Shown here one piece after another: positions 51,160-61,002 of a DNA stretch of 64,000 nt. This DNA comes from JBCCCJ01 sp039029315. GTDB taxonomy: Bacteria > Bacteroidota > Bacteroidia > J057. Under the pieces are notes generated by a model. The model did not search any database, was not told the origin of the DNA, and saw nothing but the letters and a program-made list of their open reading frames with translations. A program made the translations under genes and the position numbers. How positions within the stretch are numbered: the stretch's first letter is position 1; every line of letters starts with the position of its first letter. The stretch is from assembly GCA_039029315.1 (NCBI GenBank), contig JBCCGK010000052.1:1-64000 (forward strand), given 5' to 3'.

Positions 51160-54100
51160 ATGAACAAGCCTCTTCCAACAGTTCAAGAAATTTCCAAGCT
51201 GTCAGATTCTAGTCGGGAAATCCTCAATATCCTCGCAATAGCGGGTCTTGGGATCAATCAAATGGATCTTCGAAATATTCTGGAAAAATTTGCAATTCAT
51301 ACCCAGAACCTCCAATTGCTGCCCAAGAATTCTATTGCCAGACACATTACGCCCTTAAAAAAACTTGGCCTTGTCCGAACCTCTGGCGGCACCTATTATA
51401 TGGATCAGGAGAAAGCCTGGTTTGTCATCAAATCTGTGATCGGATCTTGGGAGAACATGATTCCTTATGTAGAAATTCTCCGGTTTCAATATCCTGTAGA
51501 ACGGTATTACTATTATACAGATCGCCTTATCCTCAGAAGAGAAATTCCCATCGCCATCATGCAAAAGGATGGGCGAAAATTTCTCAACCTGAGACAAAAA
51601 CTATATGGATACGCCTGGCGGAATAACGCATTTATCGATCCCATCATTACCTATTTCGATCAGCCATTTGATCCAGAAGAACTCAGTCCATTTTATCCTT
51701 CCTTTCAGGCACAGATAACGACAATGCTGCTAGAAGGCAAAGGAGAGTACATCGAGAATATGGAGAGGTATCTGTCTTATGGCATCTCTCTCCTGGACGA
51801 GTCCGGTCTCGGAAAGGAAGAAAGAGGCAACTTGGTATATGCCCTATTGGCTGTCTTGTGCTTTCAGGGCAAGATCCGGCAAGCAGAGGAGATTCTGAGC
51901 ATTCATGGAACAATCCAACCGGACATCAACCCGATGTTTGAAGGGTGGATTGCCCTCCTGAGGGGAGAAGAGAATGTGACAGTGACTGCTTTCAACAAGG
52001 CCTCCAAAATTCAAAAGGTCAGAGGATATTTCCCAGAGATAGAAGGCATCATCCATCATTTCGCCTTATTGTTCACCAAAAATTACAAGAAGAGCGCTGC
52101 TTACGGCAAACGAAAATTTGAATGGGTAGAAGTTCACAAGATGTTGGCGGCCGTTTCAGCCTTCCAGCAAAATGAAGTCGGCGCAGCTGATCATCTTCAC
52201 AATACCAATTATCATGTGCCTCTCTATGCCCTGCTTGCTGGTCTGGGGCAAATCTGGACCAATCAGGAAGTAGAAAAGGAATGCCTGGATTCCCTCAATA
52301 AACAGGCTTCATTCGCAGAGAAGAACGGCCATCTCTTCTTTGCTCTTCTGGCCTCTGAGGTGTTGGCACATGGACTGTCAGGCAATGCCCAGGCTGTCGC
52401 AGAGGAAAGTATTCAGCGAATTTCTACCCAAACAGAGATCGTGCCCTTTCTCCCACGCCTACAACCCAAGGCCAACTGGGAACGTGCCCTTGAGGGCCTG
52501 GAATCCCTTGCCTTTTCCACCGCATCCTCCCCCCAAAACAAATCACGCCTGATTTGGCATGTGGACCCGAGCTATGGCCATATCCAACCTATCGAACAAA
52601 AAACCAAAAAGAATGGTGGCTGGACCAAAGGACGAAATGTCGCCCTCAAACGGCTGAAGGAAGATGGGCTCTCGATTATGACAGAGCAAGACAGACAGAT
52701 TGTTGCCGCCCTGAAAAAAGAAACCTATAGAGATTATTATTACTACGGCAAAACTGAATATGTCTGGGAGAAAGCCAAGGCCTTGACGGCCATGGTCGAT
52801 CATCCCTATTTGTTCCATGCCGACAACCCAACTGTCCCAATTGAGCTGATCAGAAAAAATCCCGAACTGATTTTTGAGAAAAAAAACGGCCGATATGTGA
52901 TCAGTTTCTCGCCAGAATTCAGTCAGGCCGGCGTGACATTAATCAAGGAAACCAATACGCGCTACCAACTCTTAATCGTCACGGAGCAGCAATGGGCCAT
53001 CGCCCAAATGCTATCCGGCAAATCCAATCTGTTTCCCATTCAAGCCAAAGACAGATTGGGCAAGATTATTGGGAGACTAGCCAGTACATTCACTGTGCAA
53101 TCCTCTCTGCTGGACGATACGGCAGATGTAGTAAGTATACAAGGGCTTTCCCTCCCCCATGTTCTCTTGATGCCAGCTTCCGATGGCTTCAAAGCAGAAA
53201 TTCTTGTCAAACCCTTTGCTTCAGATCCTCCTTACTTTCGGGCAGGCGAAGGACGGGAACAAGTGATTGCCGAAATCAATGGTGTGCGAACCATGGCAAA
53301 GCGAAGCCTCAAGGCCGAGAAGAAGAACTATCAACATCTCTTGAAGCAAACAGCCATTTTAGAACGGATCTCTCCTTATCGGGGAGAATGGGAACTTCCA
53401 GATCCAGAAGATTGTCTGCAATTACTGCTGGAGTTGGAACCGCTTCGAAAATCTGGAGATCTTATCATCGAGTGGCCCAAGGGAGAAACACTCAAGTTGG
53501 CAGGACAAATTGATTTTGATCAACTCCAACTCCGCGTCAAAAAACAAAGGAACTGGTTCGGAGTAGAAGGGGAAGTAAAAATCGACGATCAGTTGGTGTT
53601 GGACCTTCAGAGTCTCCTTAGATTGCTAGATCAGGAAGAAGGAAATGCACAGTTTGTTAGCTTGAGCGATGGCCGATTTTTGTCGCTCACCCGCACCTTC
53701 AGGCAGCGGCTGGAGGAATTGAGTGGCTATTTGCAAGAAGGGAAAAAAGGGCTTCAACTTCATCCGATTGTGGCTCCAAATCTGGAAGAATGGGATGATT
53801 GGGGGGCCCAACTCAAAGCAGACAAAGCCTGGAAGCAACAACTCAACAAACTCAAGGAGGCCCGCAACCTAAGACCGGAAGTCCCCAATACACTTCAGGC
53901 AGATCTCCGTTCATACCAGGAGGAAGGATTTTATTGGCTGGCACGGCTGGCACACTGGGGTGTGGGCGCTTGTCTGGCAGATGATATGGGCTTAGGGAAA
54001 ACCTTGCAAGCCTTGGCCTTGATGCTGGATCGAGCACCAATGGGGCCTGTCCTGGTGGTTGCTCCGGCATCAGTGGTTCGCAACTGGATGCGGGAAGCAC

Positions 54101-55296
54101 AGCGATTTGCCCCAACTCTCAGGCCCCTTCTTTTGACCGAGGGCAATCGCGCTGAGATCATCGCAGACCTTGGCCCCTTCGACCTGCTGATTGTGAGCTA
54201 CAATTTGATGGTCAATGAAATCGAAGGACTCGGCCTGGTGGAGTTCCAAATGCTTGTCCTGGATGAAGCCCAAGCCATCAAAAACAGACAGACCAAACGG
54301 TCCAAAGCCGCCAAGCAAATACAAGCCGGGTTCAGGCTGCTCACCACCGGTACCCCAATAGAAAATCATTTGGGCGAATTGTGGAATTTGTTTGACTTCC
54401 TCAATCCGGGCCTGCTGGGATCTCAGGAACATTTCAATGAACGATTTGCTCATCCGATTGAGCGCGACAATGATCCTCAGGTCCGCAAACAGCTCCGTCG
54501 CCTTCTCCGGCCATTCATTCTGCGGAGGCGCAAATCCGAGGTCCTGGATGAACTGCCGCCCAAAACGGAAATCACCCTCAATGTCCCCTTGTCCAAAGAA
54601 GAACTCGCTTTTTATGAGGCCTTACGTCGGGATGCCTTACAGCAACTCGCGGTAGGTTCTGCCGATGCCCCCGGAGAGAATCGCTTTCAGATCCTCGCAG
54701 AGATCACCAAACTCCGACAGGCATGCTGCCATCCCCGCCTCATTCTCCCTGAAGCCAATCTCCCGGCCAGCAAGCTCCAATTGTTCATGAAGGTGCTGAA
54801 TGAGCTGTTAAGCAATGGACACAAAGCACTGGTGTTCAGTCAATTTGTTAGATTTCTCAAAATTGTCGAGACAGAAATAGACAACACAGGAATAGCGTAT
54901 CAATACCTCGATGGCCAAACCCCACTCAAAAAACGGGAAGAACGTGTTCAGGCCTTCCAAAGGGGAGAAGGAGATGTCTTCCTGATCAGCCTCAAGGCTG
55001 GCGGGGTCGGTCTGAATCTGACAGCCGCGGATTATGTCATTCACCTCGATCCCTGGTGGAATCCTGCTGTAGAGGACCAAGCCAGCGATCGGGCACACCG
55101 CATCGGCCAACAACGACCGGTAACGGTGTATCGCCTGGTAACTGAAGGAACCATAGAAGAAAAAATCATCAACCTTCATGCAGAAAAACGTGATCTGGCC
55201 GACAGCTTGCTGGAAGGCGGCGGAGCCAGTGCAAAATTATCTTCAGAAGAATTGATGGCCTTGATTCAGGAGGTGCCAGAAGAACATCCCTCCTGA
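51160..55296 (+). CDS. SNF2-family DEAD/DEAH-box helicase with long unrecognised N-terminal region
   Basis: 1378 residues. The C-terminal 460 carry the SNF2 ATPase motor: Walker A LADDMGLGKT near 940-950, DEAQAIKN near 1034 (motif II), LTTGTPIENHLGELW (III), and the second lobe with FSQFVRFLKIVE, LKAGGVGLNLTAADYVIHLD and RAHRIGQQRPV (VI) near 1310. The first 900 residues match nothing I recognise; they are helical with TPR-like parts early (about 210-400) and beta-rich towards 700-860. Bacterial SNF2 proteins (RapA/HepA-like) remodel protein-nucleic-acid complexes. No defence-system partner lies beside it. It diverges from the operon at 50522. Confidence 0.93.
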   Translation: MNKPLPTVQEISKLSDSSREILNILAIAGLGINQMDLRNILEKFAIHTQNLQLLPKNSIARHITPLKKLGLVRTSGGTYYMDQEKAWFVIKSVIGSWENMIPYVEILRFQYPVERYYYYTDRLILRREIPIAIMQKDGRKFLNLRQKLYGYAWRNNAFIDPIITYFDQPFDPEELSPFYPSFQAQITTMLLEGKGEYIENMERYLSYGISLLDESGLGKEERGNLVYALLAVLCFQGKIRQAEEILSIHGTIQPDINPMFEGWIALLRGEENVTVTAFNKASKIQKVRGYFPEIEGIIHHFALLFTKNYKKSAAYGKRKFEWVEVHKMLAAVSAFQQNEVGAADHLHNTNYHVPLYALLAGLGQIWTNQEVEKECLDSLNKQASFAEKNGHLFFALLASEVLAHGLSGNAQAVAEESIQRISTQTEIVPFLPRLQPKANWERALEGLESLAFSTASSPQNKSRLIWHVDPSYGHIQPIEQKTKKNGGWTKGRNVALKRLKEDGLSIMTEQDRQIVAALKKETYRDYYYYGKTEYVWEKAKALTAMVDHPYLFHADNPTVPIELIRKNPELIFEKKNGRYVISFSPEFSQAGVTLIKETNTRYQLLIVTEQQWAIAQMLSGKSNLFPIQAKDRLGKIIGRLASTFTVQSSLLDDTADVVSIQGLSLPHVLLMPASDGFKAEILVKPFASDPPYFRAGEGREQVIAEINGVRTMAKRSLKAEKKNYQHLLKQTAILERISPYRGEWELPDPEDCLQLLLELEPLRKSGDLIIEWPKGETLKLAGQIDFDQLQLRVKKQRNWFGVEGEVKIDDQLVLDLQSLLRLLDQEEGNAQFVSLSDGRFLSLTRTFRQRLEELSGYLQEGKKGLQLHPIVAPNLEEWDDWGAQLKADKAWKQQLNKLKEARNLRPEVPNTLQADLRSYQEEGFYWLARLAHWGVGACLADDMGLGKTLQALALMLDRAPMGPVLVVAPASVVRNWMREAQRFAPTLRPLLLTEGNRAEIIADLGPFDLLIVSYNLMVNEIEGLGLVEFQMLVLDEAQAIKNRQTKRSKAAKQIQAGFRLLTTGTPIENHLGELWNLFDFLNPGLLGSQEHFNERFAHPIERDNDPQVRKQLRRLLRPFILRRRKSEVLDELPPKTEITLNVPLSKEELAFYEALRRDALQQLAVGSADAPGENRFQILAEITKLRQACCHPRLILPEANLPASKLQLFMKVLNELLSNGHKALVFSQFVRFLKIVETEIDNTGIAYQYLDGQTPLKKREERVQAFQRGEGDVFLISLKAGGVGLNLTAADYVIHLDPWWNPAVEDQASDRAHRIGQQRPVTVYRLVTEGTIEEKIINLHAEKRDLADSLLEGGGASAKLSSEELMALIQEVPEEHPS

Positions 55297-55400
55297 CGAC
55301 TGAACATCCTCTCCCCAAGTCGTCGTCTTATAGTAACAAGACATGATGGTTTGGCGTACGCTATCAATAAGCTCCAATATTCATCACAATATCCTAACTT

Positions 55401-55880
55401 ATGCCTCTCTTCAACGAAACCCAAAGATTTCAGCAAATGTGGATATGGATTCTGCTCCTGGGAATCTGTGGCGTAATGATCTTCGGAATCTTCCAGGAAG
55501 TGTTCATAGATGGCCGTAGTTCGATGTCCATCCCTGCACTGCTGCTTACAACTCTGGTACCAGTTGGCATGGTCGGTCTGATCAGAAGCATTTTTATGAG
55601 AACTGTCATCTCCGAAGAAGAGATTTACATTCGCTTTTTTCCTTTTATTACCCGAATTTTTCCACTCCAAGAGATCAAAGAGGCTTATGTCAGAGAATGT
55701 GCCCCTATTCGAGAGTTTGGTGGGTGGGGAATCAGATGGGCAGGAAAAAGAGGGGTTGCCTACAATGTTTCAGGCAGACATGGGGTACAATTGGTGCTTC
55801 ATTCGGGCAAGAAAGTCTTTATCGGCACCCAACAACCCAAAGAGCTTCAGCGTGTCATCGATCAGTTGGAGGTGAGGTAA
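55401..55880 (+). CDS. Two-helix membrane protein with PH-like domain (DUF6141-like)
   Basis: 159 residues. Two membrane helices at about 12-32 and 44-65, then a PH-like beta domain: ISEEEIYIRFFPFITRIFPLQEI (two strands), IREFGGWGIRWAGKRGVAYN, VSGRHGVQLVLHSGKKVFIGT. This matches a family I recall as DUF6141. Role unknown. It lies 105 bp after the SNF2 gene. Confidence 0.8.
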   Translation: MPLFNETQRFQQMWIWILLLGICGVMIFGIFQEVFIDGRSSMSIPALLLTTLVPVGMVGLIRSIFMRTVISEEEIYIRFFPFITRIFPLQEIKEAYVRECAPIREFGGWGIRWAGKRGVAYNVSGRHGVQLVLHSGKKVFIGTQQPKELQRVIDQLEVR

Positions 55881-55954
55881 AATCAGATGGACTTGCCTCA
55901 AGCGGATTCGCCAGGCAGAATCAACCATCAGAGCAGCAACATCTCTAATATCAA

Positions 55955-56941
55955 CTACTTACCAAATACAGACGGAACTGATCCCCCTCCCAACACATAT
56001 CTTAGACTCAGGCTAGCAGACAGAGTTGTCGCCAATTGCTTATCATTGTACCGCTGATAGACTGGCCAGTCCATCAGGAGAGATACATTCAATTTCTGCG
56101 TCAGTGCATAACTGATTTGTGGCACAACAAACACTTTTTCTGAGCCTGTAGGCCGGATGAGCTCTCGTTCATTGGCAATGGGGATTCCCTGGCCGGATAA
56201 GGGACGGCTGTCTCGTGCCCGCAACTCTGTCCTGACTTGAATCGCAACTACCCATCGAATCCCGGCACTATAGGTCGCGAAGCCAGAAAGTGCCAAAAAA
56301 TTTCCGTAGCGATATCGATCAGGATTTTGTCCTTTGAGTTCGGCTCGACCCAACAGAAAGAAGCGGATTTTCTGCGGCAAAAATCCTTTGTAGACAAACA
56401 GGCTCACAATCCCATCAAATGATCCGGTCGTGGGCTGTAAATCCCGGGACAAAATGGCTCCCTGATAGCGCTGTTCATACGGCCCCAAAGGTGCTTTGAA
56501 TCCAGCTCCTCCGGTGATTTCGATCTCGCGGGCCTGATTTTTCCAGACATTGATTCTGGCGGTAACACTCAGGTCAGTCAGTCCACGTCCAATCTGTTGC
56601 GCTGGCAATATTCCACTTACATAGGATTGGGTCTTGTTAAGAAAAACACCTGTCTCGGCCTCTATGGTGATTCGTTCTGCCAACCCATAAGCAGCAAGCA
56701 TTCCGACATGATTGTAATTTCCCTGCTCAATAAAGTCTGCTGGAACCGCTTTTGTTTCCTCAAAATAAGCCCCAGAATACCCATAGCGATACGTCAAAAA
56801 GAATTGCCATGCGTGAAGATCATTTACCCCAACGGCAGAGGTCCCGCCTATGGGATTTCCAGGAGAACAACATTGGGTCCATCCTTTTGAGACAAAAAAT
56901 AGAACAAAGAGCAAAAGGAAGGGGAAATAGAATCGACTCAT
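55955..56941 (-). CDS. Outer-membrane beta-barrel protein, transporter-like
   Basis: 328 residues from the ATG at 56941. Signal peptide 1-20 (FPFLLLFVLFFVSKGWTQ). Mature start CCSPGNPIGGTSAVG, then alternating strands to the C-terminus (ALTQKLNVSLLMDWPVYQRY, ASLSLRYVLGG) typical of a barrel of about 12 strands. It resembles the putative MetA-pathway outer-membrane transporter family. It is followed closely after the gene at 56965, so the two are likely co-transcribed. Confidence 0.8.
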   Translation of the reverse strand: MSRFYFPFLLLFVLFFVSKGWTQCCSPGNPIGGTSAVGVNDLHAWQFFLTYRYGYSGAYFEETKAVPADFIEQGNYNHVGMLAAYGLAERITIEAETGVFLNKTQSYVSGILPAQQIGRGLTDLSVTARINVWKNQAREIEITGGAGFKAPLGPYEQRYQGAILSRDLQPTTGSFDGIVSLFVYKGFLPQKIRFFLLGRAELKGQNPDRYRYGNFLALSGFATYSAGIRWVVAIQVRTELRARDSRPLSGQGIPIANERELIRPTGSEKVFVVPQISYALTQKLNVSLLMDWPVYQRYNDKQLATTLSASLSLRYVLGGGSVPSVFGK

Positions 56942-56964
56942 GAACAACAAAGGATTGGGGTTCG

Positions 56965-57645
56965 CTAGCGAATCATCAACTTTACAGTTTGTCTGGTTTC
57001 GACCAGAGAATTGGCGCGTTTCACTCGAACTTCCAATATATAATAGCCGCCTGGTAGTTCTGCAATTTGCAAAGCAAATGCGTCAAAACGGATATCAGGA
57101 TGTGGTTTGTCATAGCTTCCCTGCATCAGTTGGTGGCCCTGACTATTGACCAGTCGATAATTCAACTGGATGGCATCGGGATCCAGGCCCCAATCAATGT
57201 TGAGAGGAATTCTTGAGGACTCAATGGGATTGGGGGGATTGATCATCTTGGGTGAAGCTTCTGCTTCTGTCGTCAGAAAGGAGGAAATAGAGCTCCACAG
57301 GGAGGTGTCTTTGTTGGCATAGATGATTCGGGTGATCCAATAATACCAGTGATCTTTTTGCATATTGAATTCCACGCCAAGAGTATCGGTGACGGTTCTG
57401 AAGCGGGTATCTCCCGAGCAGCCCACAAAGCATCGCGGATTATCACTGACAACGTACTGATATCCAATGACATTGGGCACTGCCTTCCAGCCAAACAGAA
57501 ATGAGTTGGGTTCTGTTCCAGCCACACCAGCTCCTCCATTCTCAGGATAAGCATGGATCTGTGAATAAGAAGACGAAAAACTCAATACAACAAACAAGCA
57601 AGCAAGGATTCCCTGAATGGGGAGAGAGATCTGAAAATTCATCAT
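56965..57645 (-). CDS. Exported fibronectin-type-III-like protein
   Basis: 226 residues from the ATG at 57645. Signal peptide 1-28 (GILACLFVVLSFSSSYSQ). NSFLFGWKAVPNVIGYQYVV and WYYWITRIIYANKDTSLWSS resemble fibronectin III strands, with a C-C pair (CFVGC). The C-terminus (LQIAELPGGYYILEVRVKRA) resembles the GxYxxxV end of T9SS sorting domains. It precedes the beta-barrel gene by 23 bp; the pair may form a surface protein and its outer-membrane partner. Confidence 0.78.
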   Translation of the reverse strand: MMNFQISLPIQGILACLFVVLSFSSSYSQIHAYPENGGAGVAGTEPNSFLFGWKAVPNVIGYQYVVSDNPRCFVGCSGDTRFRTVTDTLGVEFNMQKDHWYYWITRIIYANKDTSLWSSISSFLTTEAEASPKMINPPNPIESSRIPLNIDWGLDPDAIQLNYRLVNSQGHQLMQGSYDKPHPDIRFDAFALQIAELPGGYYILEVRVKRANSLVETRQTVKLMIR

Positions 57646-57767
57646 GCGCCTATCAGGATTGAAATCCAAAGAAAGTGTAAAATAATGAAGCAGTCAAAAA
57701 AGGTTTGTCAGATATCAGACATGGCAGTAGCTTTGATCTTTTCAAATTTTCTCCTAAACTGGCACCT

Positions 57768-58112
57768 ATGGACTCAGATTTGAACTATCGTTGGAGGCAA
57801 CTGGAGCGCAAACTTGCCGATCATTTTGGCAAGTCCATGACCATGGAAGCCATTTTGTTTCTCATCGGCGTCAGAGAGCTTGGCACACGCCCTCGACCAT
57901 TTACAAAAGAAGAAAAGGTAGACTTGATGCATATTGCCGTATGCCGCTTGTTATCTCAATCCGGTTATTATCAATTGACCCATCTTGATCAGGAAGGCTG
58001 GCCTCACTGGGAATTGGTCAAACCTTTGCCACATGCTGATATTTTTTCACAGGAACATCTGCTCAGGGAACATGTCCTGACTTACTTTGATGGAGAAGAA
58101 GTGTGGGAATAG
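57768..58112 (+). CDS. Conserved small Bacteroidota protein of unknown function
   Basis: 114 residues from the ATG at 57768; the open frame to 57705 is less likely. AILFLIGVRELGTRPRPFTK, DLMHIAVCRLLSQSGYYQL and EGWPHWELVKPLP recall a family widespread in the phylum. Soluble, no signal peptide. It lies between an exported-protein pair and a hydrolase. Confidence 0.8.
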   Translation: MDSDLNYRWRQLERKLADHFGKSMTMEAILFLIGVRELGTRPRPFTKEEKVDLMHIAVCRLLSQSGYYQLTHLDQEGWPHWELVKPLPHADIFSQEHLLREHVLTYFDGEEVWE

Positions 58113-58126
58113 TAGGAAAAAGAAAA

Positions 58127-59083
58127 TCAGTGTGGGTGCTCCAAAAAAGGCAACATAAGTTGATGACAAGCATCTGCATGAGTCTCCATCGGACAATGGG
58201 CAGCCGTCGGGATTATATGAAGTATGCTTTGTGGAAGAAGGTTATGCATCTTCTGGCCAGCCAATAAAGGCAACCAGGGATCATTTTCGCCCCAGATAAT
58301 CAACACTGGGCAGTGGACATCCACTTCCGCGTATTCGAAGGTCGCGCTGGCATATGCTGCCATGTCAAAAATACCACTGGCTGTACGAGGCATCTTGAGT
58401 GGCTCCAGATATGCATGAACTTCCTCAGTTGTTGGTCTGCGTCCATATGCCTTTCCCAAAATATTCTTCACAGTGGCAGGCCGAAAAAAATGGAATACAG
58501 CTGCAACTTCTGCCAGGAACTTCGCAAGCCGAGAGCCCAGTATATGACGGTATACGGGCTTAGCTCCTGATCCCACATGCCGCATAATCCCATCAATGAT
58601 AATTACAGACGAGCTTTGGGATGGACGGCGGGCAGCCATCGCTCCTGCAACAGCGCCTCCAAGACTATGGCCGATGAGGTGCCAGGTATCTTTGCCTGGG
58701 GAGAGCTGGTCTGTCAATGCCCATAAGAGATCGGCCTGCAAGGAGGGAGAATGATTGATCAAGGCTGCTCGATCGCTGTAGCCATAGGGCGGCATGTCCA
58801 CTGCCAGGAGGTTCCAGCCTGCCTGAAGGAGCGGGAGCACATTGTTCCGCCAACTGATGGTTGATCCACAAAATCCATGAATCAACAGGATATGCCCTTT
58901 GCTTTCATTCTCTGTTTTCCATTGCCGATAGTGAATACGAAGACCAGAGATGTCGGCAAACTGGCTATTGGGAAATGGCAAAGTCTCTTGTGCAAATGAT
59001 GGCGTGCAACAGCCTAAAAAGATATAAATCAAGCTGATGATGATCGAAAAATTCCGAGGATTCCATCCCTGTTTGCTTCCCAT
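58127..59083 (-). CDS. Exported alpha/beta hydrolase (Ser nucleophile)
   Basis: 318 residues. An N-terminal hydrophobic stretch includes IYIFLGCC, so a lipobox at C25 or C26 is possible; otherwise cleavage near FAQ. ILLIHGFCGSTISW is the oxyanion strand, S140 is the nucleophile (IGHSLGG), D in IWGENDPWLPLL, and H in PTAAHCPMET complete the triad. The substrate is unknown; the fold is that of lipases, esterases and C-C hydrolases. Confidence 0.87.
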   Translation of the reverse strand: MGSKQGWNPRNFSIIISLIYIFLGCCTPSFAQETLPFPNSQFADISGLRIHYRQWKTENESKGHILLIHGFCGSTISWRNNVLPLLQAGWNLLAVDMPPYGYSDRAALINHSPSLQADLLWALTDQLSPGKDTWHLIGHSLGGAVAGAMAARRPSQSSSVIIIDGIMRHVGSGAKPVYRHILGSRLAKFLAEVAAVFHFFRPATVKNILGKAYGRRPTTEEVHAYLEPLKMPRTASGIFDMAAYASATFEYAEVDVHCPVLIIWGENDPWLPLLAGQKMHNLLPQSILHIIPTAAHCPMETHADACHQLMLPFLEHPH

Positions 59084-59173
59084 ACTTCAAGCTACAAAAA
59101 TCAGGAAGCCTCTCCTATCCAACTTGCGCCTTGTTGTTCCCCTTCCTACCTTCGGCAACTCAACTTCCTTTTT

Positions 59174-59935
59174 ATGAATATGCTTTCCCTTGACCGTCGC
59201 GACAACTATGTGATCATACAGTTGGTTCATCCCCCTGTCAATGCTCTGAATCATGCAATGATTTCAGAGATCAGAAAAACCATGGCAAAACTGGATCAGG
59301 ACCCCGAGATTCATGGGGCAATTTTGACAGGTCGGCCAGGCATGTTTTGCGCCGGACTGGATATCAAGGAATTGCATTCCCTGGAGCGTCCTCAGTTCAG
59401 AGAGTTTCTCTTAACCTTTCGGAGCATGGTCAAGGAAATAGCAGCCTTCTCCAAGCCCTTGGTGGCAGCCATGACAGGCCACGCACCCGCTGGTGGCTGC
59501 ATCCTGGGAATCTGCTGCGACTATCGAGTGATGGCAGCTGGAACATATAAAATTGGGCTCAATGAGGTTCCGGTGGGCTTGTATGCACCCCCATATGTGC
59601 TTGCCCTGTATGCACAATGGATCGGTCAACACGCCGCTTATCAGGCCTTGTTGGAAGGCCGACTGTTCCAGGCTGAGGAGGCACTTTCTATCGGATTGGT
59701 AGATGAACTGGCAGCAGTAGAAGCGGTTGTGAGCAGAGCCGAAACACAACTCCGCACTTATCTTGCTCTTCCGTCTCCGGCATGGAAGCTGACCAAACGT
59801 GCACTTAGACGGGATCTCCTGGCGAGTTTTGAGGTGGATTTGGACCAAACCCTCGTGTCATCAGAGGCCCTTTGGTGGGAGCAGGGCGGAAGAGATGTCA
59901 TGGGGAATATCATTCAGGGTCTTGAGAAAAGGTAG
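59174..59935 (+). CDS. Enoyl-CoA hydratase/isomerase family protein
   Basis: 253 residues. HPPVNALNHAMISEIRK and GRPGMFCAGLDIKELHSL form the CoA-binding and oxyanion regions; MTGHAPAGGCILGICCDYRVM holds the second oxyanion Gly. The catalytic Glu of hydratases would lie at LNEVPVGLYAPP, where an acidic residue (E) remains, so hydratase or isomerase function is possible. It belongs to fatty-acid or amino-acid breakdown. Its last 26 bp overlap the convergent nucleotidyltransferase gene. Confidence 0.9.
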   Translation: MNMLSLDRRDNYVIIQLVHPPVNALNHAMISEIRKTMAKLDQDPEIHGAILTGRPGMFCAGLDIKELHSLERPQFREFLLTFRSMVKEIAAFSKPLVAAMTGHAPAGGCILGICCDYRVMAAGTYKIGLNEVPVGLYAPPYVLALYAQWIGQHAAYQALLEGRLFQAEEALSIGLVDELAAVEAVVSRAETQLRTYLALPSPAWKLTKRALRRDLLASFEVDLDQTLVSSEALWWEQGGRDVMGNIIQGLEKR

Positions 59936-60992
59936 TCTGATACAATTCTTTTCGCATACTGACCAGTAGGGCTTCGATCTGGTCCATATCAGGTCGATCA
60001 GGCAAGGAACTTCTTTGATACGCTTTTTCGATCTGTTTTAGTTTCTGTTTCGCCCGTCCCATCAAGTCTTCATAAGAATACTGCCCGTCCCGAATCGCCA
60101 GTAAGGCTTCTCTGTCAGGTCTTCGGACATTGAGCTGAGACGAAGCAAGAATTTCTTCGGCCATTGACAACAGCCGAAAGGTGTGCATCATGTTTTTTGC
60201 ATCGTATCGCTTGCCATGCTCCAATGTGGCCTGATATCGATGCTCATTGCGCTTGTCTACCCACTCCCAATATTCCTTATACTCCTTGCAATAGCGACTG
60301 TAGCCATCGTGATTGACATAGATATGGGTCACAGGCTTTTCGCCTTTCGGGATGCTACTGAGCAATACCTCATTGGATTCGGGTCCACTGATGACCCCTT
60401 TGTACCCCAGTGCTCCTGTTGGATCAGCAAACAAGGCAAAATAGTATCGCATATGTGGGAGGTTGACCAGCCCACATTGCGTCTGCTCCAATCCATGCCT
60501 CTTCAGCCAACTCAAAAGGGGAAGCGTCCCCTGTCCTTGTGGGACATAACAAAAGTGCAGCAAATTTTTGCGCGCTTTCTCTATTGGGTTCAGGACTTTT
60601 TTCTTGAGGCCCCTAGCCTTTTTCATTTGGGTCATGGCATAGCCAGCAAAGGTGTCTTTGCACAAGCGAGACAAAAAGCGTTTTGTTGTCAATTGTTCCA
60701 TGAGAGGATGGCGGTAGATCAGACAATCCTCCGGGATAGCAAGCAATTCGAGAATATTGGGATTGTTCTTGCTGAGTAATTCCACAAATCGACGGAGTTC
60801 ATAAAACACAATGTCATTGCTTTCATTTGCTACCTGGGGAACATAGTTCAATCCATAATACAATCGTTTGGGGAATAGAAATACTCCTCGGATGTCTGTA
60901 TCTGACTCCGGTCGGTTCAGTCCATAGGCGCGACTACCACTGATGCTTTCCAGCAAAATCAGTTTGTGCTTTCTGAGGAATTCAATTGTCAT
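59910..60992 (-). CDS. Polymerase-beta-type nucleotidyltransferase, RlaP-like (PF10127)
   Basis: 360 residues. ISGSRAYGLNRPESDTDIRG is the nucleotidyltransferase G-S-x(n)-D-x-D motif (G19-S20, D31, D33). The remainder is helical, with MKKARGLKKKVLNP and FCYVPQGQGTLPLLSWLKRHG. This family of predicted nucleotidyltransferases includes RlaP, found with RNA-repair ligases. No RNA ligase is seen nearby. A second member follows upstream (61003), 10 bp away, so they are one operon. Its 3' end overlaps the enoyl-CoA hydratase gene. Confidence 0.88.
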   Translation of the reverse strand: MTIEFLRKHKLILLESISGSRAYGLNRPESDTDIRGVFLFPKRLYYGLNYVPQVANESNDIVFYELRRFVELLSKNNPNILELLAIPEDCLIYRHPLMEQLTTKRFLSRLCKDTFAGYAMTQMKKARGLKKKVLNPIEKARKNLLHFCYVPQGQGTLPLLSWLKRHGLEQTQCGLVNLPHMRYYFALFADPTGALGYKGVISGPESNEVLLSSIPKGEKPVTHIYVNHDGYSRYCKEYKEYWEWVDKRNEHRYQATLEHGKRYDAKNMMHTFRLLSMAEEILASSQLNVRRPDREALLAIRDGQYSYEDLMGRAKQKLKQIEKAYQRSSLPDRPDMDQIEALLVSMRKELYQTTFSQDPE

Positions 60993-61002
60993 CTACCCTT
61001 GC

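Noticed and set aside
51160..55296. Anti-phage defence island around the SNF2 helicase
   Set aside because: Neighbouring genes are envelope, PH-domain and regulatory proteins; no nuclease, methylase or DISARM-type partner is present.
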